Shown here in pieces: positions 35,037-44,700 of a DNA stretch of 64,000 nt. Below the pieces are notes generated by a model. The model was given only the letters and a program-made list of their open reading frames with translations, made no database searches and was not told where the DNA came from. Each line of letters opens with the position of its first letter. Position 1 is the first letter of the stretch. This DNA is from Pezicula radicicola (lineage: Eukaryota > Ascomycota > Leotiomycetes > Helotiales > Dermateaceae), in contig PDUO01000016.1 of assembly GCA_003008705.1 (NCBI GenBank), positions 869,975-933,974 on the forward strand, given 5' to 3'. The position numbers were made by a program, and so were the translations under genes.

Positions 35037-35185
35037 CTACGCCCCAATTTCCTGCCCTAACAACCCGATCCAATCCTCGGAAGTCCTCAAATATAAAGTA
35101 GGTCCAAAACCATCTGGGAACACTTTCATGGCCATGGTTGCTGCTTCCCTGTCGCCTTTACCACAATAAGCCGTAAAAACCTCGG
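35037..35185 (-). pseudogene. Orphan C-terminal-like coding stretch
   Basis: On the minus strand directly after the WW-protein stop, about 48 codons read LTEVFTAYCGKGDREAATM, then KVFPDGFGPTLYLRTSEDW and end IGLLGQEIGA-stop at 35037. The composition is that of a conserved protein end rather than random sequence, but there is no start codon near its beginning. Just upstream is a TAG that could act as an acceptor (GCGCATAG), yet no canonical donor with the right phase was found in the end of the WW gene. It may be an unrecognised last exon or a relic of a lost gene. I do not recognise the family. Confidence 0.4.
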
Positions 35186-36568
35186 TTAGCTATGCGCGGC
35201 ATTTTTGGTTGGACCAGCGCCACTGTGGTGAAGAGGGCTTGGTGTAGTAGACGGCTTCCTTGCTGTCTCGAAGCCTGGTGGTTTGGTATATAGAATGGCG
35301 CCTGTCTGTGTGTTGACATAATAAGGGTCCGCTAAATCATGACTTCGTCCTTCCATCCAGAGACGATTTGCCACAGATATCTTCTGGGCAGGAGCAATTG
35401 GAGCTCTGTATTCAGAGCCTTCTTTACGGTGGGAGTGAGAATGTAGATAGTCCCCACTTAATATTGGGTGTAGCTCTGTAGGAGACTTCACTGTTGTATC
35501 GAATTCGTCCGGATTCGCATATATGATCCCATAGTTGTGTGTATTGTAAAATGCGGTCCTTCCGAGTGGCGATTCTATTTCCTCCCCCAGACAATTCTCC
35601 CTTGGCATTCCTTGAACTTTCACAATAGGTTCCTTGTTCTTGATTTTTGTGGATGCACGATTGTTCTGATGATCTGCATCGCACTTTGGAAAGGGCTGGT
35701 CACACTTATGGAGTGGTTGTTTGGAAGGCTTGACAGCTGTCCTGTAATCTTGTGGTTTCGAATACTGGATGTGACCTGTGAGCGTATTGAAGTAGTATTT
35801 CGGCTTCCATTTTGGATGTATCTCTTGCCATAAAAGACCCTTTGGCGAATCACTTCGCACGTCGCTTAATTTCTTCGTCTGATAGGGGTATGTGTGGGTA
35901 GTAAATGATGCTTCAATGGTATCTGAGCGCTCTCCACCATCCAACGTTCCTGCTAATCTTGTGTGTTGTATGAATTTGCCCAATTGCGGTTCAATTGCCG
36001 GGATGGTTTGTGGGAAGGTCCATTTTGTTTCTCCCGTGACTGTGTTGTGCCAGTAGTTGCGACGCTCGCCAGAACATTTGGAGATACGTTTGACCCATGG
36101 GGCTGGTGTAGTGTCCTTTGCTGCAGAGTATGCAGGAAAGGCATTAGAGGAGAATTTTATGGGCTTGGGATTTTCTTTGGCCGCTTGGAACTCAGTGGAA
36201 ACCCCACAGCAACCAGCTGTCTTCCCCGGCTGAGAAGGTGGTTCTTTTTCTGGCTCGTATATGTGGCTTTCGTTTCTTGAAGTACTGTCCTTCTGGTCTA
36301 TGGGTCGTGACTTAGATGGATAATAGTGATAAAGTATACCATCCTCATTTGTGGCGATTTCACCGAAGTCGAAGTATGGACTTGCTGACTTTTCAGTGGG
36401 TGTTGAGGTCCAAGAGTACTTGGCATGAAGCGAGGAGTATGGAGGTGGAGCTGAGACGTCTTCATGCCCGGATGTACGTGCTGTTTGTGTTGTAGATACT
36501 GAAGCCTGTCTAGAGGAGGACGAGGAATGTTGCTTGGAGAAATGCTGACATGAGTGATGTTGTCCCAT
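35186..36568 (-). CDS. Acylation-signal protein with four degenerate WW domains
   Basis: Single exon, 460 residues. It begins MGQHHSC: Gly2, Ser6 and Cys7 fit an N-myristoylation plus palmitoylation signal. PPPY at residues 41-44 is a PPxY-type WW ligand. Four WW-like repeats follow: near 157 (WVKRISKC..NYWHNTVTGETKWTFP, closest to consensus), 246 (LWQEIHPKW..YYFNTLTGHIQYSKP), 328 (EEIESPLG..AFYNTHNYGIIYANP) and 403 (LWMEGRSH..YYVNTQTGAILYTKP). Only the first keeps both Trp; the others replace the second Trp with Tyr-rich ILY/IIY/IQY. The rest is Ser-, Pro- and Lys-rich. No enzyme domain is visible. A membrane-anchored adaptor is a reasonable inference. The last 10 residues may differ if an extra exon at 35.0 kb is real. 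Confidence 0.7.
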   Translation of the reverse strand: MGQHHSCQHFSKQHSSSSSRQASVSTTQTARTSGHEDVSAPPPYSSLHAKYSWTSTPTEKSASPYFDFGEIATNEDGILYHYYPSKSRPIDQKDSTSRNESHIYEPEKEPPSQPGKTAGCCGVSTEFQAAKENPKPIKFSSNAFPAYSAAKDTTPAPWVKRISKCSGERRNYWHNTVTGETKWTFPQTIPAIEPQLGKFIQHTRLAGTLDGGERSDTIEASFTTHTYPYQTKKLSDVRSDSPKGLLWQEIHPKWKPKYYFNTLTGHIQYSKPQDYRTAVKPSKQPLHKCDQPFPKCDADHQNNRASTKIKNKEPIVKVQGMPRENCLGEEIESPLGRTAFYNTHNYGIIYANPDEFDTTVKSPTELHPILSGDYLHSHSHRKEGSEYRAPIAPAQKISVANRLWMEGRSHDLADPYYVNTQTGAILYTKPPGFETARKPSTTPSPLHHSGAGPTKNAAHS

Positions 36569-37089
36569 GATGCATATCCGCTTGAGAATATTTCGTATGC
36601 TATCTTCCGGACGATTCTATGTTGAAGGAACAACATAATCTTGTGAGGGGTTCATACTTTTGGAGTTGAGTTTGATTCTTAGTACCTATTCAAAAGTCTG
36701 GAACCGTTGCTGAACCGATTTACCGAAGGGTAAGACACTAGAACGTGAAAACCCCCTCATACTAAGGTATTTACTCATATCTACTGGTGTCGATTACTTT
36801 TGGATTAAAGGTTTCAATCACCCACTTATACTCGCCAATCGATGATGCATTTCGTAACTCGGTTCATATTATTGACGTCGCAGGACCTTTTAGAACCGGT
36901 TAGCATTAATCGTACATTATACTATACATCAAATTTAGTTGACCGTTTTTAAATACAGGGCATCCTCAAATCAACGAGGACGGTTCTCTATCATATTCAG
37001 TGGGGCTGAGCTTTCCTTTCCAGTGGGATTGGGAGGCTAGAAGGCTTCTTTGGGCAGCCATTATCCCCGGCTTCAAGGACTTCCCATAC
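36569..37089. other. Intergenic, no gene seen
   Basis: 520 bp: promoter of the WW-protein gene and 3' flank of the next minus-strand gene. Nothing specific seen. Confidence 0.4.
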
Positions 37090-37630
37090 TTAATCTTCGT
37101 AGTCCGCTTTATTCAACTCCTCAACAGCTGAGTCCAGCTCCCTAATCCTACCTCCAACCCTCTTTTTGACTTCTTCGCCATCTGGCCCCTCCAAAGCCTT
37201 CTCATACATTTCCTTTAGTTTCGTCAATTCATCTCTCGCAGCCTCTCGATCCGATGCCGCATAAACAGATTTCTTCTCCGTCTCCTCCGTAGCTATTTCA
37301 AATTCATCTTTTGCTGTTGCATACCTAAGACTCATTATTAGAGACAGTAGGTTGGAACGCGGGGATGAGGATGGTGACGAACTGATCTTGTATCTCGTCT
37401 AGTATTTCATCTGCGCTTGATTTTGAAGCGTAGGAACGGTGCTGTTGTGGGATGTGTGTGAGGACGGACGCGTTACGTCGGAGTGAGAGGCATTGTGGAG
37501 TGATTGTACGTCTAAGGAGTGCACTGGACGAGGTGCTTGTAAGAGAGCGTCTGATGGATGGTTGGCGGAGGCATTGAGCGCAAATTGACGTTCGAGCTGC
37601 GCGAGCTGAAGTGTTGGCTAGAGACAGCAT
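37090..37630 (-). CDS. Uncharacterised mitochondrial coiled-coil protein
   Basis: Two exons, 37630..37383 and 37324..37090, give 160 residues; donor GTTCGT, acceptor CTTAG, phase 2. The first 70 residues (MLSLANTSARAARTSICAQC, many Arg and Ser, no acids) form a strong mitochondrial presequence with a likely cleavage region near HRSYASKSS. The mature part (ADEILDEIQDQYATAKDEFE, then ATEETEKKSVYAASDREAAR, DELTKLKEMYEKAL) is charged and helical with heptad-like spacing, ending in an acidic tail. I recognise no named family; similar short proteins occur across filamentous ascomycetes as far as I recall. It is divergent from ALG3 with only 234 bp between the starts. Confidence 0.78.
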
Positions 37631-37864
37631 ATTTGATAGATTCTAGATGCCAACTGTTGATTCTAATTATTTGGAAAGTGTTGATGTATGACCGAATGTT
37701 GTGAGCTGCTCTGAGGTCGCCAGAGCTCCGTCTCGGCCCACTATGCGCGATGACGGGCCGGCGCACAGGGATCTTCAAGGACACGAGTCTTTGAAGCTTT
37801 ACCTACCCGTTCACCATTTGAGGACGCGACGACAACAGAATATTTCAACAAGACACGAACGAAG

Positions 37865-39270
37865 ATGGTGGAAGGAAAGAGTGCTTCCGCAGTGTATGGC
37901 CATGCTAGGGAGTTGGCCATGGGACGCCATTCATTGTCTAAATTTATTCCTCCTCTTTTTCTCGCTTTTGATGCTCTCCTAACTGCCTTGATTATCTGGA
38001 AAGTACCTTGTAAGCACTCTCTCTGTACGAGAGGAATTGAAGCATGCTGATTTAGCGTTAGACACGGAAATTGACTGGAAAGCATATATGGAACAAATTG
38101 AACAATATGTTGCCGGTGAACGCGATTATCCTATGATTAAAGGAGGAACAGGTCCTTTAGTCTATCCTGCTGCACATGTATACATTTACCGCGGGTTACA
38201 CTATGTAACAGACGAGGGAAAGAATATTTTACTTGCGCAGGCCATTTTTGGTCTGTTGTATTTAGCTACGCTGGCTCTTGTCATGGCTTGTTATAGGCAG
38301 GCAAAGGTTCGAGTCTTTGGCCGCTTTTCACTGTATATGAAATCGCTAATTGATTTTTTTGCTCCAGGCACCGCTATACATCTTCCCAATGCTCGTCTTA
38401 TCAAAACGCTTACATAGTATTTTTGTCCTCCGCTGCTTTAATGACTGTTTCGCCGTTTTCTTCCTATGGCTAGCGATATACATATTCCAGCGACGAATTT
38501 GGACGCTTGGCACTTTAGCATACAGCTGGGGAATAGGAATCAAGATGTCTCTACTTCTTGCGCTACCAGCTGTTGGCATTATGCTCTTCCTGGTCAAGGG
38601 TATCCAGGCCGGTCTTAAACAAGCATGGCTATTAGCACAGCTGCAGATTGTCATTGGATTGCCATTTCTGTCTAAGAACATGATGGGATATCTGAGTAAA
38701 GCCTTTGAGTTTTCGAGGCAGTTCTTCTTCATATGGACGGTCAATTGGAGATTCATCGGAGAAAACACCTTCTTGAGCAAGGAGTTCTCAATATCTTTAT
38801 TGGTTGGACATATCAGTACATTGGCTATTTTTGCTACCACTAGATGGTTGAAGCCTGCTGGTCTACCAGTCTGGGATATGGTACAATGTGCCCTGCGATT
38901 CGAAGAGCCGCTTGAACCCAAGCAGCGACAAGTCTCTCTCCGAGTCACACCTGACTATATCCTCACCACTATTTTAACAGCAAATACCATCGGCATGCTC
39001 TTTGCTCGTTCTCTACATTACCAGTTTTACGCATACCTGGCGTGGGCGACACCATTCCTTCTCTGGCGCAGTGGGCTTCACCCCTTCCTGCAATTCTTTG
39101 TGTGGGGAGTACAGGAATGGGCTTGGAACGTCTATCCAAGCACAAATGCTAGCTCCATGGTTGTGGTTGGAATACTATTCGTGACCATCGCAAGTGTGTG
39201 GTGGGGCACGAGGAACGATTTCCCTGGAGAGAAGGATCCTGCATCTGAGAAGTCCGATACTCTCAAGTAA
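37865..39270 (+). CDS. ALG3: Dol-P-Man:Man5GlcNAc2-PP-Dol alpha-1,3-mannosyltransferase
   Basis: Three exons, 37865..38009, 38056..38306 and 38368..39270, give 432 residues. The family signature is complete: [22 protein letters not shown] with the luminal Glu-Ile-Asp-Trp motif, [69 protein letters not shown] and [16 protein letters not shown]. About ten to eleven membrane segments. It adds the first Dol-P-Man-derived mannose in the ER lumen during N-glycan precursor assembly. The third intron boundary (GTTCGA donor) is set by the conserved YRQAK-APLY join. It ends 19 bp from the stop of the opposite-strand EIF1AD-like gene. Confidence 0.95.
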
Positions 39271-39289
39271 TATCAGTGGAGATTCGAAT

Positions 39290-39756
39290 TTACTCGTCAT
39301 CCGAATCATATGATGGAGGCATCTTGCCAACTGTCGATTCCTCCTCGTCCGAGTCCTCTACGTATGCCGAAGCCTTGGCAAATTCTTTGGGCCTTGGGAC
39401 ACATTAGTATATCGTGGATAGAGACAGAAGTGATTAGCTCACCAATATGCTTCCTTCCGCCACATATGCTCGTCGCGCACCACGTTTATGATTTCACCAC
39501 CAATTTTGTTTTCCCTGACATCGGCTTCTTTCGTATCGATCAAGACATATCCTCTATTCCGGATCCAGATTGTGTTTCGAAATCGCGTTGGCAGTTCTGC
39601 CAGCATAGTAGTCTTGTCTGGAAGACAGCACAGATAGAGACTGTTTCCTGCAGCCTTTACAACGCGTGCAATAAATTGTGTGTCTGTCAGAGATGATGGC
39701 GGGGTAGATGTTTCTTCCGCCGCGGCCGCGACGACGGTACGCTTTGGCCGACCCAT
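39290..39756 (-). CDS. EIF1AD-like S1/OB-fold RNA-binding protein
   Basis: Two exons, 39756..39443 and 39392..39290, give 138 residues; GTGAGC donor, ACTAATG branch, CCAAG acceptor. It begins MGRPKRTVVAA, then FIARVVKAAGNSLYLCCLPD, ELPTRFRNTIWIRNRGYVLID and a GGEIINVVRDEH segment, which is the eIF1A-like OB fold in the order found in EIF1AD. It ends in an acidic tail (VEDSDEEES, YDSDDE). The upstream in-frame extension to 39864 is rejected because the MGRPKRT start matches the family. EIF1AD proteins associate with late 40S ribosome assembly. Small and well conserved; the call is firm at family level. Confidence 0.88.
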
Positions 39757-40202
39757 GATGATATTAGAATTTGAGGCAAGGGAGAGGAGATACAGAGCTG
39801 TATGCGAACAAGAAAATGATATCTGGAGTGAGAAAGTGAGATGTTCCTGAAGTTTTCTATCCAACGTGGTGGGGTGGTGGGGTTTTATCTACCTGCCCAA
39901 ATGTTCAAATTTTGATTTGGTCTGTGCGTGTACTAGTGCTGCACCAGCTGGTCACCAACGCAGGGTCAGTCAGGTACTCAATGTACTCAATTCGTCTGAA
40001 GTGAGTCCGAAGCAGGCATTCTATAAACAAGCGCACGCCGAGCTCACAATGATACTATATTCCCGGCCTCTAATTGCAGCTTTGCTTAAGGGAGAAAGAA
40101 CCACGTTTGGATTGGAAATCTTTTTATTGAGATATTACATTTTCTTCCTAACTATTGCAATACTCTTGGCGTCTTTTAAACTGATACTGAATCAGGATTG
40201 GG
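39757..40202. other. Intergenic, no gene supported
   Basis: 446 bp upstream of the EIF1AD-like gene. A plus-strand open frame of 115 codons (39866..40213) has only a GTG start and a single hydrophobic stretch; not supported. Confidence 0.4.
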
Positions 40203-41300
40203 TTATGGACTAAATGCCTTGTATACCTGCAAAGCCCCCTCTACACATTGAATCAAGCCGAAGAATATTGTAAGAGCAAGCACCAGCGCCGCCACCCAGA
40301 AAGTGTACCATTGCACTCCTTTTCGCCTATCACACCACCACTGCAAAAGAGTATTTGGCTCTGCCTCATCAAAAAACTGCTTTAAAATCACAAGCCGATC
40401 ATGCCAGAACACGAAGTTCTCGATCTGTCGATGTTCCGTCCTTAGTCGGCCACACTGTAGTGCTTTCTTATCAAGGCATTGTGAAGCAGATGACTTTTTA
40501 AACCATTGTCTAGTTTCTTTCTCGGTCTGGGGGAAAAGAAGAGCGATGGTTTGCAGAGTTTCCTCTATGAGTTTGTGAGGAAACATTCCACTGCTTTAAT
40601 CAGCTAACCAACCAGGCAGCGTCCAAAAATATACATACCTTCTGGACTGACAATCGAGAAAGGAAGCATGGTGGAATATTTTAACCTTGTGCTCTTCATC
40701 TACCAACGTCAGATGATCCGCCAAGTTTGTTGTCCACTCAATTTTCATGCCAGCGATGCGCTTTAGATTGCGAGCGTTGAATATTCGTTCTAATTTCACG
40801 CTTCCTGGCAAACTACGAGGAACACCAAAATATTCAGCAACAGCTTCCTGTAAAGTGTCCGGCGCCTTCCATACAAGTTTGTTCCGTCCCGTGAACCCGT
40901 ACTGGAGAGATCCAAAGTCCATCATAAGAAGAACTCTGGCAGCAAGGTCAATTGATGCATCCACAAGCTCTCTATTATTGGGAGGTATCGGCGTTGATAA
41001 CTTCGAATGCAGAATGCGTGTAATAGCATCACGACTCATGGAGCGTTTGATGTAAAGCACAATGTCAATTACATCGCGATGTGTTCTAACCAAGATGTGT
41101 CGTCCCCCATCATGCAATGCGACGCTACATTGGTCGGTGTAGTATGCGAAGTATACGTCAAGATCAAGACCGCTATCATAAAAGTTTCCGGGATGCACGT
41201 CGAGATTCCAAAGCTGCTTCACGATTTCGCACTTGGTATCAATGCTTATCGGAGAAAATTGCATCGAACTATCCAATGAATCTGGTGTTGCAACCTGCAT
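40203..41300 (-). CDS. Uncharacterised protein with C-terminal membrane segment
   Basis: Two exons, 41300..40639 and 40590..40203, give 349 residues; GTATGT donor, AGCAG acceptor. I do not recognise a named domain. Visible blocks are CEIVKQLWNLDVHPGNF, VDASIDLAARVLLMMDFG, KLERIFNARNLKRIAGMKIEW, TTNLADHLTLVDEEHKVKIF and HHASFL, and then a region of charged helices. The last 40 residues hold one strong hydrophobic segment (WYTFWVAALVLALTIFFGLI) followed by a short tail, so it looks tail-anchored with the bulk in the cytosol. Proteins with the same NLADHL and FHHASFL blocks are, as I recall, common and uncharacterised in filamentous ascomycetes. It is divergent from the protease-like gene at 41732 with 431 bp between. 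Confidence 0.75.
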
Positions 41301-41731
41301 TTTGTCGGGTCCAGAGCGGCCCTGCTGTGTTGGAGGTCCAGCAAAAATAATGTCCAGAAAGAAAGTGGATGGACTTCCGTTGCCCCCTGTCCTTGATGTT
41401 GGCGTCAGATGGGCATCTTGTCTCTGAAGCCAGAGAGCATTGTAGTGGTCTCCTTTCTCAATTTATAATTGGAGGGAGCGGGCTGGATAAACTCGTTTTC
41501 AGCTGCTGCTGCAAAGCGCCTGTAGCCCCCAAATGCACACCCCGACTGCGCCTCCTCATATGTCTAGAAACTCTGCTTCTTGACAGCTTCATTTCTAACC
41601 AGCTCTCCCCATCCTTTTGTATCACTGCACTCACAATCCTATTTGCTGGGCTGCATACAATCTTGTTATCCAGAACCATTTATACGCGTGTTGAATGATC
41701 ATGTCCCAGAGCCTCATGTGCGTAAAGCGCC
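41301..41731. promoter_or_regulatory. Divergent intergenic region of the protease-like/membrane-tail pair
   Basis: 431 bp shared upstream by two uncharacterised genes. Upstream ATGs at 41695 and 41701 precede the annotated start of the plus-strand gene and could begin a short first exon. No clear promoter box. Confidence 0.35.
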
Positions 41732-44700
41732 ATGATCCGAAGCAGCACGAGCTCATGGTCGAAGCGGCTGAAACGGAATAAATGTCGCTGGCCTAACCCA
41801 CAGGATTCAATTGGCATATGGTATCGAAAGATGGGAATGGATTCCTCTTGTTGGGAAGCCGTGGGTACCGCGAGGCAGACCTTCGATCGAATTGCAGAGG
41901 AGATTAAAGTGCACCTTGAAAAACACAGCGATCCGGTTCCAGAGACCGTAACATGGACGATGTATATGATTGGTCGCACGAAAGAGACTGCAGAGCCGAT
42001 GATTATGTTCTGTTGTAAGGAATCAAGTTGCCGAAAGCGAGTGAGAAAGACATTTGAGGAGAGCGGCATTTTGGATAAATACCCAGGTGTTAGGGTTGGA
42101 GATTGTTCGCGACCTCCCGATTTCGATAGACTTGTTCAACTAGCTGGAGATACCTTTGTCTCATCCGAGACAATTCATGGATTGAGTTTGGGAGAAATTG
42201 AGAAGGCACAGGCCCGGCGTGGTTCTGTTCTTCGTGAACCATCCGCACTTGCGTGCGGTTCACGAATCTTCTTGAGCAAGGCAGGAAACAGTCCAGCCCT
42301 TCGCAGAGCTACTGCTGGAGGAATTATTAGGTTAGGGGATCGTTATCTCTACCTGACAGTGTCCCACGTCTTTGCCGACCTGTTGGATCCTTCTCCAGCA
42401 AGTGCTACGGAAGATTTCGACAGCGATTTCGAGTTCGACATTGGCGAGGAGACCGACTCCGCCCAAGATGAAGCAGAATTGATTGAGACAACTAGCCGAG
42501 GAAGTCTCTCGCCAGAACTTGCTAACTATGCAAGCTCGGACGACATAGCAACCTCTGTAAGCGTGCTCTCAGACCTTAGTCGTAATCCGAGCAGAGTCTC
42601 CAATTCAGGATCCTGCGAACAATTCCCAGCGGAAGAAAATGATACCATGGAAAGTCCTCAATCAAGCGAGACTGATCATTCAATTCCGAGCCTTGAGCAC
42701 GTTGGTAAACTATTTATGGAGTCCAAGGATCTTGATTACGCCTTGGTGGAAATTAACAACCCCGAACTTCAAACCTTTAATCGAATTATACTAGATGATG
42801 CTCTGCCAGTCCAAATTCTGTGTCCTGAGGGAATCGTCTATTCCTTGCCGTCCAACGTCAACGTCATTGCGGCGACTGGCTCGGCCGGAGTCCTCAGGGG
42901 CATAGTGTCTGCCACACCTTCGTTTGTCATGTTGCCAGGCGCTACGTTGCAACATGAATTATGGACAGTAAGGCTTGATGGTACTCTTGCCGATGGTGAC
43001 TGTGGATCATGGGTTGTTGATGCTGCAAGCGGTGATCTCCTTGGCCATGTCGTCTCTGGCAGTCCGGAAACTGGTGTCGCTTACATTGTTCCAGCGTATC
43101 AGATTTTCCAAGATGTAAGGGGACGAAGCGGTATGGAACCTAAGCTGGCTAGAAGAGCTATTCTGGGCAGAGATGATGTTAGCATGGATGGGGGTAGCCC
43201 CGATTTTAGCAATGGGGTTGAAGGGCCGCAAACCACCGGCCGTGAAGATAAGGTTTCAACCGTCTATGCCAACACAGACGAACCCTTCAAAGATGGTCTT
43301 GATGCAGAAAGTTGCCATCTTGGGGATGGTTTGCTAACACTTTTGGGAGATCCTCTACTACTGAAGACTCCAATGAGATCTGCATGTGACTCGGATGGAA
43401 TGTCCCACCCGAAAGGCAGGTCACTATTGCTCAACAAGCACCCTGAGTCTGTTCCCTCCTTGCCGACTAGCAATTCATCTCTACCACGAAGCTCATCGAG
43501 TACCGAGTCTCCTCAACTGGAGAATGTGCATGGCTCAGTTCAAAATTTTGGAATAATGCAAGAGGAAAAGACCTCTAATCTCCAGCCTACGGCGGGAAAG
43601 AAGAAGAAAAAACACCTGTCTGCCAGCTCTTTATTGAGCAACAACAGTAACCAAGTAACAGCGCCTCTTCCAGAAGCCCCAACAAAATCGGGAGGCCCGT
43701 CATTGCAGCTAGCTTTGCGCAAAATGACTGCAACCGTTTCTCCTTCCCGTCCTCCTAGAGATGATGTACTATATACCGGCCCTGGATATTCTGTTGCACC
43801 GTTGCCGTTCGCCTCCGGTCTCTATCAAAACGTCTCACTTCCATATTTGTCATCACCGATCTCATCTGAACCATCTGCTATCCGGCCAGAGCCAGAAAAT
43901 CTTGGGCCACGAGCTGTACAGGCCTTAAACAAGGGATCACAGAGACCATCTCAGCTGGCTCATAGAATCCCTAAACGTGGCCGAGCTAACACCCAGAACG
44001 ATACCTATCACTTTAAGCCGAAGAAGCATTCAGGAAATAAGCCAGGAAGAGACAATGTTCAGAGACCCCCAAAGCAGAATTCCCTTGGCGCAGAAAACAA
44101 AGCTGTAATCCAGACAGGTTCTCAAGCTACGCTACGGAACAGCGCGCTTGATGATACACGGCCTCTATATAGAGCTGACTTAGTGCCTCGTAATACTATG
44201 CCTTTAAACAGTCCAACTCAAGACTCAAGGCGCGAAATTTCTGAAAATTGTATTGAGGATCGAAAGCCACATATCCACAACAGTAAAATCCAAAGTCGCG
44301 ACAAAAATGAGAACAAAAAAGAAAGTCTCACTCATGGGCAAGATAACAAGGAGAGTATCTCATCGCTCACAGCTGATGCCCTCCGCCGGCAACAACATCG
44401 CCTTACCCATCACGTCAAACTCTCAAGAAAGAGAGCTACGCAAGGCCTATCTTCGATCTCGGAACGCTCTTCAACTATCAGTGTCAATTCACGGTCACTT
44501 CCGGCCAAAATCGAACCTATAAAACCTCGTGCTACATCCTCTGAAATATCTAGCAGCAGCAACAGTAGTAGGAGTCAGCTAGCGCGGCCAAGGTCGTCTT
44601 ATGAAAATATGAGACGAGGGGACAAGTCAAATGCAGGCGCACAATCGCCACTAGAATCCGCTCCAGTTATGGTTCCTTCACACCCGTACCCTCTCCAATC

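Noticed and set aside
39866..40213. 115-codon frame with a hydrophobic end
   Set aside because: It has only a GTG start, lies in a promoter region, and shows no family features.
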